This document shows, piece by piece, positions 44,395-56,491 of a stretch of 64,000 bases of DNA (within the stretch, counting starts at the first letter, position 1; each line of letters opens with the position of its first letter). Below the pieces are notes generated by a model that worked only from the letters and a program-made list of their open reading frames with translations, did no database searches and was not told the DNA's origin. The DNA is taken from positions 126,501-190,500 of the forward strand of contig NZ_FJVE01000006.1 of assembly GCF_900078195.1 (NCBI RefSeq). Direction: 5' to 3'. This stretch comes from Clostridium sp. Marseille-P299 (GTDB lineage: Bacteria; Bacillota; Clostridia; Lachnospirales; Lachnospiraceae). The position numbers were made by a program, and so were the translations under genes.

Positions 44395-45324
44395 TTAGTC
44401 ATTTTTCCCAACTTCAGCTAATCCTTTCACAAGCCCTGCAATTCCTTGAATCTCTGAAGGAATAATAATCTTTGTTGCCTTGCCATCTGCTGCTTTTGCA
44501 AAAGCCTCTAAGCTCTTTAACTGAATTACTGCATTTTGTGGTGCAGCTTCATTTAACATCTTAATACCATCTGCATTTGCTTTTTGAACTGCAATAATAG
44601 CTTCCGCTTGACCTTCCGCCTCGCGAATTGTTGCTTCTTTCTTTGCTTCTGCACGAAGGATTGCTGCCTCTTTTTCTGCTTCTGCTTCAAGAATTGCGGA
44701 TTCTTTTTTACCTTCCGCTACTAAGATAGTTGATTTCTTTTCACCTTCTGCACGAAGAATTGCTTCTCTTCGTTCACGTTCTGCCTTCATCTGCTTTTCC
44801 ATTGCATCTTGAATTGCAGCTGGAGGTATAATATTCTTTAATTCAACACGATTTACTTTAATACCCCAAGGGTCTGTTGCAGTGTCTAGAGATACTCTCA
44901 TTTTTGTATTAATGATTTCTCTTGAAGTTAATGTCTGGTCTAACTCTAAATCACCAATGATATTACGTAATGTAGTAGCTGTTAAATTTTCAATTGCCAT
45001 AATAGGATTTTCTACACCATAAGCAAATAATTTAGGATCTGTTATTTGAAAAAATACGACAGTATCAATTCTCATAGTTACATTATCCTTAGTAATTACT
45101 GGTTGTGGAGCAAAGTCAACTACTTGTTCCTTTAAAATAACTTTTCTTGCTATCTTATCAATTAATGGTGCCTTAAAATGAATACCTACACCCCAGGTTC
45201 CTTGATAGCCACCTAATCGTTCTACAACATATGCTTGTGCTTGTGGTACAATTTTAATACAAGATGCTACAATAATTAAGATAATTGCAATTAATGCAAT
45301 TAATAGATATGTTCCTATTCCCAT
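44395..45324 (-). CDS. SPFH/band-7 (stomatin-like) membrane protein
   Basis: 309 residues from the ATG at 45324 (AAGGAGGAATTGTAAT before it). N-terminal membrane helix, SPFH domain with VPQAQAYVVERLGGYQGTW and GIKVNRVELKNIIPP, then a long Ala/Glu/Lys coiled coil with four near-repeats of EAEKEAAILRAEA type, and a hydrophobic C-terminal part. Scaffolds membrane microdomains. Starts one base after the NfeD stop codon; these two families are regularly paired. Confidence 0.92.
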   Translation of the reverse strand: MGIGTYLLIALIAIILIIVASCIKIVPQAQAYVVERLGGYQGTWGVGIHFKAPLIDKIARKVILKEQVVDFAPQPVITKDNVTMRIDTVVFFQITDPKLFAYGVENPIMAIENLTATTLRNIIGDLELDQTLTSREIINTKMRVSLDTATDPWGIKVNRVELKNIIPPAAIQDAMEKQMKAERERREAILRAEGEKKSTILVAEGKKESAILEAEAEKEAAILRAEAKKEATIREAEGQAEAIIAVQKANADGIKMLNEAAPQNAVIQLKSLEAFAKAADGKATKIIIPSEIQGIAGLVKGLAEVGKND

Positions 45325-45325
45325 A

Positions 45326-45766
45326 TTACAATTCCTCCTTATACTCAGCAACAATCAATTTAACTCCAACGATATCAACAATCTTAACTTTTGTGCCCGC
45401 TTCAATTATTTTATCATCATCATCTGATCTCACTGTCCATTCTGTTCCATTTACTACAGCGGTTCCAGTTTGATTGTAATTGTCTACTTTGCTTGTTATC
45501 TTAACAATTTTTCCTATTAACCCTTCATAATTTGTTTTCACTCGTTCCTTATTCACATATTTAATTGCGACAGGTCTAGTAAAGAACAACATTAAAAACG
45601 ATACAACAAAGAAAAGTATAATCTGAATATACAGATTTGCTCCAAGCAACGAAGCAAAAAATGCGATTAACGCGCCACCGGCAAACCAAATTGTAGTTAG
45701 CCCCAGAGTGAATATCTCGATTACTAAAAGAACCGCCAAAGCTATTAACCAGTACAATGCCTCCAT
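45326..45766 (-). CDS. NfeD-family membrane protein
   Basis: 146 residues from the ATG at 45766 (AGGA 9 nt upstream). Three or four membrane helices in the first half, then the soluble OB-fold NfeDC domain (about 85-146, GLIGKIVKITSKVDNYNQTG). Short form lacking the ClpP-like protease domain. Partner of the SPFH protein encoded immediately downstream. Confidence 0.9.
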   Translation of the reverse strand: MEALYWLIALAVLLVIEIFTLGLTTIWFAGGALIAFFASLLGANLYIQIILFFVVSFLMLFFTRPVAIKYVNKERVKTNYEGLIGKIVKITSKVDNYNQTGTAVVNGTEWTVRSDDDDKIIEAGTKVKIVDIVGVKLIVAEYKEEL

Positions 45767-45900
45767 ACAATCACTTCCTTTCATATTATGTGAGATAGAT
45801 AGCCGCTATTTACGGCTAACGAGCGTAGTTTCTTTCGCAACTTCTAACACTAGCATATAGCAAATATAAAAGGAAGACAATACCTTTTGCGTGAATGAAG

Positions 45901-47352
45901 TTATTTTTTGTGTAAATGAAAACGCTTATGATTAATCTCCCGCATTTTCTCCTTATCTAGTTCATAATGCTTCATAGTATATAAAGATGCTAGCCAACCT
46001 AGGATTGGCACAATGCAATAGCATATAATAGTTACTACCTTTATTTGAGTCGTCAAAACATCATCCACTTGTGGCAGTTTATTATGAAAGTCAATAACTG
46101 CAACTAGGATACCAACAAAAGCTGTTCCTAATGCTGAAATCACTTGATCCACCAAGGAAAATAATGCTCCCATAAACCCTGGTACGTATAATCCACTACG
46201 ATAGACCTCATAATCAGAACAATCTGCAATCATTGGTACTACAATGTTATTACTAACCGCCTTACAACCATTTAACAAAATAAAAATTACAAAGAATGCA
46301 ACAGAAATTAAATTAAACTTAGTAAGCCCTATGGAAGTTAAATTATTATTTAAAAGAACTCCTGTCATGAATATTTGAAATAAAACCGCCAACCATGTAA
46401 AAATTGTGAAGGCTTGCTTTTGCCCCATTCGTTGTGCAATCAAAACACCTATAGATACAACCAGTAAATTGGGTATTGCTGTAACTAGTCCCACTTGGCC
46501 ATACATATCATAATTATGCATCATAATTCCAAAAAGCATAACCCCAACTGTAATATTACTGTATACCATTGCAGCAAATTTATTAATTGCGGCAGCGATA
46601 ACTAGCATTCGTATTGGTTTATTCTTTTTAAGAACCGTCGCATATTCCTTAATACCTATTTTTTTAGTCGCCGCATGATCCCCATAATATTTTTCATTAT
46701 CTTTCTTCCATATACCAAATAAAGCAAGAACTGTACATAACGCTGATATTATAACAACGCTAATGCAAAACTCTTGATATAATTTTTCATTTGTGAAGCT
46801 ATCGTATTTACGTATTAAGTAATACGAGACATACAATGCCGTTCCACCATAACAAGAGGTCGTAAATAAAGAATCAAAATACGTCGATAGTGGTCGTATT
46901 TTAGGGTTGTTCGTCATAACAGTCTGACCTGATTTTGCTACGATCATTTGAAACGTATATCCAATAACAAATATAATATAAAGAAATACAAACACTGGAA
47001 GTCTAAGCATCTTCGGTAATTCTTTACTAAAAAAGAACATAGACAATGTACTGATTGCCATCATGATATTTCCAATGACCATAAAGGGACGAAACTTTCC
47101 AAATCTCCCTTTCGTTTGATCTACAATATAGCCAACCATTGGATCAATTAAGCCATCAAATATCCGTAATCCTGTTAACACGATTGACGCTGCAACAACT
47201 GCTAAGCCGATTACACCATTTACAAAATAAGTTGTATATTCCATTAAGGCTAAAAAAAGCGTTGCTGCTGCTGTATTTAATGAAAACAATGCTAAATGAA
47301 AAACACTGGTATTGTTATATTTCGGGTCTAACTTCTTCGTTGTAAATATCAT
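45901..47352 (-). CDS. GPH/MFS-family sugar:cation symporter
   Basis: 483 residues with about 12 membrane segments. Family signs in the N-terminal half: GLRIFDGLIDPMVGYIVDQT and GRFGKFRPFMVIGNIMM (the D...R/G cytoplasmic loop). This is the glycoside-pentoside-hexuronide symporter family, but no sugar gene is adjacent, so the substrate is open. Single gene. Confidence 0.85.
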   Translation of the reverse strand: MIFTTKKLDPKYNNTSVFHLALFSLNTAAATLFLALMEYTTYFVNGVIGLAVVAASIVLTGLRIFDGLIDPMVGYIVDQTKGRFGKFRPFMVIGNIMMAISTLSMFFFSKELPKMLRLPVFVFLYIIFVIGYTFQMIVAKSGQTVMTNNPKIRPLSTYFDSLFTTSCYGGTALYVSYYLIRKYDSFTNEKLYQEFCISVVIISALCTVLALFGIWKKDNEKYYGDHAATKKIGIKEYATVLKKNKPIRMLVIAAAINKFAAMVYSNITVGVMLFGIMMHNYDMYGQVGLVTAIPNLLVVSIGVLIAQRMGQKQAFTIFTWLAVLFQIFMTGVLLNNNLTSIGLTKFNLISVAFFVIFILLNGCKAVSNNIVVPMIADCSDYEVYRSGLYVPGFMGALFSLVDQVISALGTAFVGILVAVIDFHNKLPQVDDVLTTQIKVVTIICYCIVPILGWLASLYTMKHYELDKEKMREINHKRFHLHKK

Positions 47353-47437
47353 ATAATACCTTGACCTTCATTGTTATTTTTAAATTAATTTATAAGGCAT
47401 AATATCCTATAAAAAAATTATGTATTTCAAAAAAGGA

Positions 47438-48793
47438 TTAAGCTTCTTTAAATAGTTTTTTGCTAGCAATAAAAAACATAGTTACCGTAGTTATTACTGC
47501 AATAACATCAGAGATTGGCTCTGATAAATATAAACCTTCAATACCTAAGTTCCCTATCTTTGGAAGTATCAAAGCTAGTGGAATAATTAAGATTACTTTA
47601 CGTAACAGTGCTAAAAACATTGATATTTTTGCTTGCCCAAGCGCTAAAAATGTTTGTTGACATGCGCTTTGAGCTCCCATAATCGCCATACCAATCATAA
47701 AAATTCGTATACCATGTACACCAATTGCAATTAATTCTTCTTTTGGAGTAAACATACGAATAAATAATTGTGGGAATACCTCAATTAGTAAAATTAATGA
47801 TATTGAATATATCAATGATGCGATAAATAATAATCGAAATGTTTCTTTCACACGCTTTATGTTTCTTGCACCATAATTATAACTTAAAATTGGTTGAGCA
47901 CCTTGTGCAATACCTTGCATTGGCAACCAAACTAATTGCATAATACTAAATAACACAGACATTACAGCTACATTTTTCGTACTTCCGTAATGTAACATTC
48001 CTTTATTAAAAATTAATTGTACAAGACACTCTGTAAACTGCATGATAAAAGGAGAAACGCCAAGTGCCAATATTGGCATCACAATAGCTTTTGATAATTT
48101 CAAATTCTCTTTCTTAATTTTTAAATAGCTTTTTTTACTACATAAAAATCCAACGACCCAAATAGCAGAAACTGCTTGGCTAATAATTGTTGCAAGCGCA
48201 GCTCCTTGTACACCCATACCAAATACAAAAATAAAAATTGGATCTAACACTATATTAATGATAGCTCCAATACATACGGTAGCCATACCAATTTTTGCAA
48301 AACCTTGACTTGTGATAAATGTATTTAAGCCAATTGCAAATTGTACAAATATTGTTCCAATTAAATAGATACTTAAATAGCTATTTGCATAAGGCAAGGA
48401 ATTACTATCTGCACCAAACTTAAGAATAATCCATTCTTTTGTTGGAAAAAAGAAAATTGTTAATACAATGGAAATCATTACTAACATAGTAATACAATTT
48501 CCTAGAATCTTTTCTGCTGTTTTATTATCCTTTTTCCCCATCATAATGGCAGCTCGTGGAGCACCACCCATACCCACTAAACTTGCAAAAGCAGAGATCA
48601 ATAAAATAATTGGAAAGGTTACACCAACACCAGCTAATGCATTCTCGCTACCTTCTCCCATATGTCCGATATAAATTCGATCGACAATATTATAAAGTAA
48701 GTTAACGAGTTGCGCTAAAACCGCAGGAATTGCTAGACTAAATAATAATTTCCCAATGGGTTTTGTCTCTAATTGTGATTTTTCTTCTGTCAT
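47438..48793 (-). CDS. MATE-family efflux transporter
   Basis: 451 residues, about 12 membrane helices in two related halves (AIPAVLAQLVNLLYNIVDRI at the start; GVSPFIMQFTECLVQLIFNK in the middle). Exports cationic compounds using a sodium or proton gradient. Probable single gene; substrate not readable. Confidence 0.92.
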   Translation of the reverse strand: MTEEKSQLETKPIGKLLFSLAIPAVLAQLVNLLYNIVDRIYIGHMGEGSENALAGVGVTFPIILLISAFASLVGMGGAPRAAIMMGKKDNKTAEKILGNCITMLVMISIVLTIFFFPTKEWIILKFGADSNSLPYANSYLSIYLIGTIFVQFAIGLNTFITSQGFAKIGMATVCIGAIINIVLDPIFIFVFGMGVQGAALATIISQAVSAIWVVGFLCSKKSYLKIKKENLKLSKAIVMPILALGVSPFIMQFTECLVQLIFNKGMLHYGSTKNVAVMSVLFSIMQLVWLPMQGIAQGAQPILSYNYGARNIKRVKETFRLLFIASLIYSISLILLIEVFPQLFIRMFTPKEELIAIGVHGIRIFMIGMAIMGAQSACQQTFLALGQAKISMFLALLRKVILIIPLALILPKIGNLGIEGLYLSEPISDVIAVITTVTMFFIASKKLFKEA

Positions 48794-49165
48794 TATTCCA
48801 CCTCTTTATTCTTTCGTTATAACTACAGTAAGTTACATAAAATAAGCATACATTTTTAATAGACACAATATATGCTCTAAATATATATTCTACTATATAT
48901 AGTATAGTATATCAATATTGTTTTACATAATCTGTATTATTATGAACTCTGTTAGCTTTTCCTTTTTATTTCTATCTCATGTCTCATACTTTTGTTTCTT
49001 GAAACATATATTAGGCTAGAAGGGGGATTTATAAAACACATGTAGTGTCATGGTAGAATAATTTAATTTCCTGTTTGAAATCCATTTACTACATTATGCA
49101 ACTTACCTATATTGTGTGAAAATCCTTGCCAAACAACGAAATTTACAAAGAACAGGAGTGATTAC
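48794..49165. other. Intergenic between divergent transporter genes
   Basis: 372 nt without a gene. AT-rich; an alternating TATA stretch around 48890-48915. Promoters of both divergent genes should be here, but none is clear enough to place. Confidence 0.5.
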
Positions 49166-51829
49166 ATGCGCTATCATACCTTAAGCATAGACAAAGCTCT
49201 AAGCGAACTAAAAACTTCAAAGGAGCAAGGTCTTACCACAAAAGAAGCACAAAAAAGACAGTATGAATATGGATATAACCTCTTAGAATCAAAGAAGGGG
49301 AAAAGTATATTCGTACGTTTTATATCGCAGTTTTCTGACTTTATGATTATTGTTTTAATTGTTGCAGCAATTATATCTTTCATTGTCTCCTTACTAGAGG
49401 GCAAAGCTGATTTCGTTGATCCTTTGATTATTTTTGCTATTATCATTGTGAATGCATTATTAGGCGTTATTCAAGAAACAAAAGCAGAACGCTCATTAGA
49501 AGCTCTTAAAAAAATGGCAGCCCCAAATGCAATGGTTATAAGAGATGGCACACAATCAACAATTCCTGCAAGAGATCTAGTACCTGGAGATATCATCCAT
49601 CTTGAAACTGGTTATTATGTCCCTGCTGATGCAAGACTTATTACAGCCATCAATTTAAAAGTAGATGAATCTTCTCTTACGGGAGAATCTCATCCCGTTG
49701 AAAAAAATGCTGATCTCGTACTGAAAGAAGGAACGATGTTAGGAGATCGTAAAAACATGGTCTCCGCTACTGGAATTATTACATATGGTAGAGGTTTAGC
49801 TGTCGTTACTGACATTGGGATGGGTACAGAAGTTGGTCACATCGCAAAAATGATCATGGAGGATGATGCGAAAGAAACTCCTTTGCAAAGACGTCTCGCC
49901 AAAACAGGAAAGGCACTTGGAATCGCTGCTTTATCAATATGTGTCATCATATTTTTACTTGGTACTTTACAAGGGCGCCCTATGTTTGATATGTTCATGA
50001 CCAGCGTAAGTTTGGCAGTTGCAGCAATCCCAGAAGGCTTACCAGCAATTGTAACAATTATGCTCTCACTTGGTGTACAGCGCATGGCGAAAAAGAAAGC
50101 CATTATTCGAAAACTGCCCGCTGTTGAAACCCTTGGAAGTGCAACCTTTATCTGTTCCGATAAAACAGGAACTCTCACTCAAAATGTCATGACGGTAACT
50201 AAAATAGCTTCTTTTGAAGGGATATTAGATGAAAGAACAAACTTAGCCCACTTCCTACTAGAACATGCTGCTCTTTGTAACGATGCACAGATGCAGAAAA
50301 AAAGTAATGAAGTTTTAGGGGAACCCACCGAAAAAGCCCTCGTACTTGCAGCAGCAAGAAACGGATTAATAAAATCTGAGTTAGAACGAAAAAATAAGCG
50401 AGTATATGAAATTCCTTTTGATTCTACTAGAAAATTAATGACCACAGTACATGCGAAACAAGACGGTTCCTGTCGTTCTATTACAAAAGGTGCTTTTGAT
50501 GTATTACTTAAAAAATGCTCCTTTATTTATAGCAATGGCAAGGTTATTCCAATGACAGAAGCACATAGAACTAGGCTTAGCAATATTAATCTAGCTCTTA
50601 CAGAAGAGGCATTACGTGTTATTGCAATCTCATATAAAGACTTAAGTAAAACTCCAACTAGTTCAAAAGACCTTGAATCTGGCTTAACGCTCATTGGACT
50701 ATTAGGTATGATTGACCCACCTCGTGAAGAAGTTAAGGATGCTGTTGCAGTATGTAAGAGTGCTGGCATTACCCCAGTAATGATTACTGGTGACCATGTT
50801 TCTACGGCTTGTGCAATTGCAAGAGAACTTGGGATTCTTACTGAAGCTGAGTATATGAATTTTAAAAATTGTTCTGTAACACAAACACTTGGTACAAAAG
50901 GTCGTAAGGATACTTTAAAAAAACCTGCCATTACTGGTGAAGAAATCGATCAACTCTCCATAAAAGAATTAGAAGATAATATATACCAATACCGAGTTTT
51001 TGCTAGAGTTTCTCCAGCACACAAGGTCCGTATTGTAAAAGCATTGCAAAATCGCGGCGAAGTCGTTGCAATGACAGGTGATGGTGTTAACGATGCTCCT
51101 GCGCTAAAAGCAGCTGACATTGGCTGTGCAATGGGCTTATCTGGTACAGACGTTGCTAAAAATGCAGCCGATATGATTTTAATGGATGATAACTTTGCTA
51201 CCATAGTTTCCGCAGTAAAAGAGGGGCGTGGAATTTACGATAATATTAGAAAGTCCATCCACTTTTTACTCTCTAGTAATATCGGAGAAATAATTACTAT
51301 TTTTGTTGCTATACTCTTTGGATTGCCTACCCCACTGGTTGCCGTTCAATTATTATGGGTAAATCTAGTTACTGACTCCTTACCAGCAATTTCTCTTGGT
51401 GTGGAAAGAGCACCAGATGATATCATGCAAAAGCCTCCGATTTCGCCGAAAAAAGGCATGTTTTCTGATGGCTTAGTCTATAAAATAATATTTGAAGGTG
51501 CAATGATAGGCTGCCTTGCACTTATTGCTTACATAATTGGAAATCAAACAATGTGCTTTGCTGTTTTAAGCTTATCTCAACTTTTCCATGCGTTTAATAT
51601 GAGAAGCGAGCATTCCATCTCTAAAATCGGTATATTCTCTAACAAAAAGATGGTATATTCCTTTGTTGTATGTACATTCCTACAAGTGATTGTAATTTCA
51701 TTTCATCCACTTGCCGAAGTGTTTAATGTAGTCCCTCTTTCGGTGTTACAATGGGGTATTGTATTTGCCTTGGCATTTGTTCCAATTGTTATTGTAGAAT
51801 TACAAAAACTAGTATCACATAAATTTTAA
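49166..51829 (+). CDS. Calcium-type P-ATPase (P2A)
   Basis: 887 residues from the ATG at 49166 (AACAGGAG upstream). Complete P-ATPase: actuator TGES in DESSLTGESHPVE, TM4 PEGLP, phosphorylation site ICSDKTGTLTQNVMTV, hinge MTGDGVNDAPALKAADIG, and TM6 WVNLVTDSLPAISLG. The PEGLP plus N..D pattern matches SERCA/PMR1-like bacterial calcium exporters. No partner genes. Ends in a 22-bp terminator. Confidence 0.92.
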   Translation: MRYHTLSIDKALSELKTSKEQGLTTKEAQKRQYEYGYNLLESKKGKSIFVRFISQFSDFMIIVLIVAAIISFIVSLLEGKADFVDPLIIFAIIIVNALLGVIQETKAERSLEALKKMAAPNAMVIRDGTQSTIPARDLVPGDIIHLETGYYVPADARLITAINLKVDESSLTGESHPVEKNADLVLKEGTMLGDRKNMVSATGIITYGRGLAVVTDIGMGTEVGHIAKMIMEDDAKETPLQRRLAKTGKALGIAALSICVIIFLLGTLQGRPMFDMFMTSVSLAVAAIPEGLPAIVTIMLSLGVQRMAKKKAIIRKLPAVETLGSATFICSDKTGTLTQNVMTVTKIASFEGILDERTNLAHFLLEHAALCNDAQMQKKSNEVLGEPTEKALVLAAARNGLIKSELERKNKRVYEIPFDSTRKLMTTVHAKQDGSCRSITKGAFDVLLKKCSFIYSNGKVIPMTEAHRTRLSNINLALTEEALRVIAISYKDLSKTPTSSKDLESGLTLIGLLGMIDPPREEVKDAVAVCKSAGITPVMITGDHVSTACAIARELGILTEAEYMNFKNCSVTQTLGTKGRKDTLKKPAITGEEIDQLSIKELEDNIYQYRVFARVSPAHKVRIVKALQNRGEVVAMTGDGVNDAPALKAADIGCAMGLSGTDVAKNAADMILMDDNFATIVSAVKEGRGIYDNIRKSIHFLLSSNIGEIITIFVAILFGLPTPLVAVQLLWVNLVTDSLPAISLGVERAPDDIMQKPPISPKKGMFSDGLVYKIIFEGAMIGCLALIAYIIGNQTMCFAVLSLSQLFHAFNMRSEHSISKIGIFSNKKMVYSFVVCTFLQVIVISFHPLAEVFNVVPLSVLQWGIVFALAFVPIVIVELQKLVSHKF

Positions 51830-51834
51830 TAATT

Positions 51835-51886
51835 AAGGGGTTATCACAGAATAGAGAAATAAAACTCTATTCTGTGATAACCCCTT
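51835..51886. terminator. 22-bp perfect hairpin
   Basis: AAGGGGTTATCACAGAATAG...CTATTCTGTGATAACCCCTT with loop AAATAAAA inside, perfectly paired over 22 bp, directly after the P-ATPase stop. T-tract is weak (TTCTAATAAATT). Confidence 0.8.
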
Positions 51887-52018
51887 CTAATAAATTCACA
51901 AGAAACCTGTTCTTACGTATAGTTATCTAAAGATACATAACATACAAAATATCTTGTTTATTAAATTTATTAAAGCAAACCTATAACTCTCTTTTACATT
52001 ATAGATACTTGAAAATAT

Positions 52019-52570
52019 CTACATTATCTCTTTATTATAACAAGCTCTTTCTCCACCGATAAACTTTGGTCTTGTTCTTGCACATACAAGATTCGCCAAT
52101 CCAATAGTCTTTATCTGTAAACGAACTGGAACAGCTACTTTTTTCAAATGCATTCCAATTAAAGTATCTCCGATATCCATTCCAGCATCTGCCTTGATTT
52201 CTTCAACTGCTACTGGTGACTGAAATGCATCATAACAAACCGTTGCAAAAGCTCCACCAGCCTTTATTTGTGGTCTTACATTTACAACCTCATAATGATA
52301 ATATCTTGCAGCTTCCTCTTCTAGTATAATTGCACGATTTAAGTGCTCACAGCATTGTGCTGCAAGAAAGATTCCTTTTTCCTCTAACACTGGATAGATA
52401 CCAGCAAATACTGCTCCTGCTACTTCAAGAACAGATTCTGAGCCAATTTTATGTCCCATAATCTCACTTGTTGAACATCCAACTACTAGTATATCATTCT
52501 TTTTAAGATTCGCTGTTTCTATTAACTCTAAGACTGCCATTGATATATCTTCTGAAATCTTTTCTGTCAT
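52019..52570 (-). CDS. ywlG: TIGR01440/DUF436 family protein (YwlG-like)
   Basis: 183 residues. Shows the family's VVGCSTSEIMGHKIGS near the N-terminus and FLAAQCCEHLNRAI in the middle, ending in the basic RTRPKFIGGERACYN. Widespread in Firmicutes; no established function. Single gene. Confidence 0.85.
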   Translation of the reverse strand: MTEKISEDISMAVLELIETANLKKNDILVVGCSTSEIMGHKIGSESVLEVAGAVFAGIYPVLEEKGIFLAAQCCEHLNRAIILEEEAARYYHYEVVNVRPQIKAGGAFATVCYDAFQSPVAVEEIKADAGMDIGDTLIGMHLKKVAVPVRLQIKTIGLANLVCARTRPKFIGGERACYNKEIM

Positions 52571-52789
52571 GTCATCCCTCTTTTCACACTACTAAACAAT
52601 AACCTACGGCTTATACTTGCCATCTACAAAATTATAACTCTATTTGTTTCATAATACAAGAAAGAGACGATAACAAATGAGACATTTTGCCTATCTAAAT
52701 TATCAATAGACTGCTTGTAATCATCGAAGGGAAGTAGTAAAATACAATTACCAAATTGATAGTTATTGTAGAACAGGATGTGAAAGAAT

Positions 52790-52993
52790 ATGGATTTAAC
52801 TGATTCAAAAGATTATACACCTATTCTTCCATATGACATTACCTTAGGAGAAAGCTTTGTTATATATGATAATACGACCTACCAAAGGGACCATGACTTA
52901 TGTAATAAAGAAACGATACATATGGAAAGCGGAAATATTGTAAAATACTCTACTTGTAACATAACCAAAGCAACTAAAATAGGAGGAGATTAA
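52790..52993 (+). CDS. Small hypothetical protein (67 aa)
   Basis: Frame from ATG 52790 with AGGATGTGAAAG upstream. No membrane segment; two Cys. The TAA stop codon forms the three-base loop of the terminator hairpin that follows, which supports a real transcription unit ending here. Family unknown. Confidence 0.5.
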   Translation: MDLTDSKDYTPILPYDITLGESFVIYDNTTYQRDHDLCNKETIHMESGNIVKYSTCNITKATKIGGD

Positions 52994-53006
52994 ATCTCCT
53001 CCTTAT
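52979..53006. terminator. Bidirectional terminator shared by the 67-aa ORF and enolase
   Basis: Perfect 10-bp stem AGGAGGAGAT / ATCTCCTCCT (52981-52990 with 52994-53003), loop TAA, T-rich on both sides. Confidence 0.85.
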
Positions 53007-53009
53007 TTA

Positions 53010-54335
<1,326 letters not shown>

Positions 54336-54412
54336 TCAAATTTTCATTAATCTGTATAAACTCACTCCTTCTCATTTATATCCAATTCCATTGAAAACTA
54401 TACTTATAACGT

Positions 54413-54456
54413 AAAAAAGTAAGGCTAATTCAAAAATGAATTGCCTTACTTTTTTA
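54413..54456. terminator. Bidirectional intrinsic-type hairpin upstream of eno
   Basis: AAAAAAGTAAGGC-T-AATTCA pairs with TGAATT-GCCTTACTTTTTT (one bulge), with six-base A and T runs at the ends. It probably terminates transcription arriving from the uidA side (minus strand). Confidence 0.85.
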
Positions 54457-54479
54457 ATCCCATTCTTATTACTTATTCA

Positions 54480-54598
54480 TACATACTTATTAAGTACTCA
54501 TATTTATAATTTAAACCAATTAAACATTTATACTCATTATCTATTTATACTTATTAATTATTTATACCATTAATTTTTTACTTATTTATACTTAGTAA
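54480..54598 (-). repeat. Degenerate AT-rich repeats abutting the uidA stop
   Basis: Imperfect short units of TTATACTTATTAATTATTTA / TACTCATATTTATAATTTAA type, repeated about six times up to the uidA stop codon. Confidence 0.5.
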
Positions 54599-56401
54599 TT
54601 ATTTTTCCTTGTATCCGAAATTAGGGATTTCACTCCATCTACGTTTTAAGTAGTGAGCAGCTAATTTAGGACGTCTATCTCTAGTAAATACACCTTTTTT
54701 GTTACCATCTACACGGTTGATTCCCTGGATTGTTGCAAAATCTGCAAAGTTCCATACTTGTTCACCGATAAAGAAATCAGTCTTATCAAAGATTTCATGA
54801 TTTGCTTCAAGATAATCTACTTGATATTCTTCAGTAAACATAGTTGGTGTTGTTAAATGTAAACCTGCTACAGTATCTGCACCGTATTCAGTAAACATAA
54901 GTGGTTTATTATATTGTTTCCAATAATCAAATTCTATTTGAAGTGCTTGTTTTGCAGCATTTAAGTCACCACCATAGATGTACCAACCATAATAACGATT
55001 TAAACAGATAACATCTGTCATTGGTAATGTCTTATCTCCTTCGTATCCCATTTGAACACCTACAATAGTTACAGGACGGCTTTCTGGGTCACATTCGTGA
55101 GCTAAGTCATAAAGTGGTTTATAGTATTCATATGCACTATCTGGGAAGGTGATTGTATCACTTTCATTTGCAAGAGACCACATAACTACACATGGATGAT
55201 TTTTATCTCTAGCAATCATATCTACAATAACATCATGGTGATGTTCATGTGTTCTTAATATTTTAAAGCTATCTACTGGTACTGGTCCTTTTGTTGCACC
55301 AAAGTTCATTGTAACACCAACGGCTGGAGTTTCATCAATTACCACGATACCTTCACGATCACATAAATTCATCATTTCTTCTGAATATGGATAGTGGCTA
55401 GTTCTAAAGGAGTTTGCTCCCATCCATTTCATAAGGGAAATATCTTTTACATTAAGAACCTCATCAATACCTCTTCCACGGAAGTTAGAGTCTTCATGTT
55501 TACCAAAACCTTTAAAGTAAAATGGTTCCCCATTGATTAAGAACTTTGTTCCCTTTACTTCGATGGTACGAACGCCAAATGTTTGATCATAAGTATCATC
55601 ACCAAAACTTACTCTTGCTGTATATAAATATGCATTTAATGGTTGCCATAATGTTACATCATTAATTTTTACTTCACCAGTTGCTCCGTTGGAAGTTCCT
55701 ACAACAACACCATCTTCATTTATAATCTCAACAGATACATTACCTTCTCCAACTGTTTCAACTGCGTAAGAAACTACTGCATCTTTGCCATCGACTTTTG
55801 AAGTAATTGTAATATCGCTAATATAGTTCTTAGGTGTTGTATAGATTTTAACTGGTCTAGTAATACCAGCATAATTAAAGAAGTCAAAGTTAGGAGCATT
55901 TTCTTTTTTAGGTGTTACCCCTGGCATAGCTGGTAGTGCAGAACCTAACATATTTCCACCAGTTTCACTACCTACTGGCAATGTACTTAAATCTATAACA
56001 TTATCTACTGCAACTGTTAATAGATTTTCTCCTGCTTTGATATACTCGTTGATTTCAACTTCAAATGGTAAGAATCCACCTTTGTGTTCCTTAATTAATT
56101 TACCATTTAAATATACTTTTGCATAATGAGTTACTGCACCAAATCTTAATACTACACGTTCAGATGTAATTATCTTTGGTATTGCAATGCTTCTTTGATA
56201 AAATACATAACCATAATGGTCACGGAAGTTTACATCTTCTACTTGATCATTATAAGATGCAGGTACTGCAATATTGTAAGGATTATCAAGTTTTTTTGCA
56301 TACCATTCATTATCAAAACCTGTACCGTCATCAAGTTTTAGTTCCCAAACACCAGATAAATCGATTAAGTTTCTCGATTCATTTAAAATTGGATATAGCA
56401 T
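54599..56401 (-). CDS. uidA: Beta-glucuronidase, glycoside hydrolase family 2
   Basis: 600 residues from the second ATG (56401). Sugar-binding and sandwich domains 1-280, then the catalytic barrel with general acid/base Glu in MWSLANESDTITF and nucleophile Glu in LMFTEYGADTVAGLH. The NxK-type motif that reads the carboxylate appears near the end of the barrel (NRVDGNKKGVF). No signal peptide, so cytoplasmic: it cleaves glucuronides after import. Last gene of the glucuronide cluster. Confidence 0.93.
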   Translation of the reverse strand: MLYPILNESRNLIDLSGVWELKLDDGTGFDNEWYAKKLDNPYNIAVPASYNDQVEDVNFRDHYGYVFYQRSIAIPKIITSERVVLRFGAVTHYAKVYLNGKLIKEHKGGFLPFEVEINEYIKAGENLLTVAVDNVIDLSTLPVGSETGGNMLGSALPAMPGVTPKKENAPNFDFFNYAGITRPVKIYTTPKNYISDITITSKVDGKDAVVSYAVETVGEGNVSVEIINEDGVVVGTSNGATGEVKINDVTLWQPLNAYLYTARVSFGDDTYDQTFGVRTIEVKGTKFLINGEPFYFKGFGKHEDSNFRGRGIDEVLNVKDISLMKWMGANSFRTSHYPYSEEMMNLCDREGIVVIDETPAVGVTMNFGATKGPVPVDSFKILRTHEHHHDVIVDMIARDKNHPCVVMWSLANESDTITFPDSAYEYYKPLYDLAHECDPESRPVTIVGVQMGYEGDKTLPMTDVICLNRYYGWYIYGGDLNAAKQALQIEFDYWKQYNKPLMFTEYGADTVAGLHLTTPTMFTEEYQVDYLEANHEIFDKTDFFIGEQVWNFADFATIQGINRVDGNKKGVFTRDRRPKLAAHYLKRRWSEIPNFGYKEK

Positions 56402-56491
56402 AGTCCACACTCTCTTTCTGTAACTTTAATACATTGCGAAATTATGATTTGTTCTATTTATGATTTCGCAGTTACCTATCTATTCTAATTT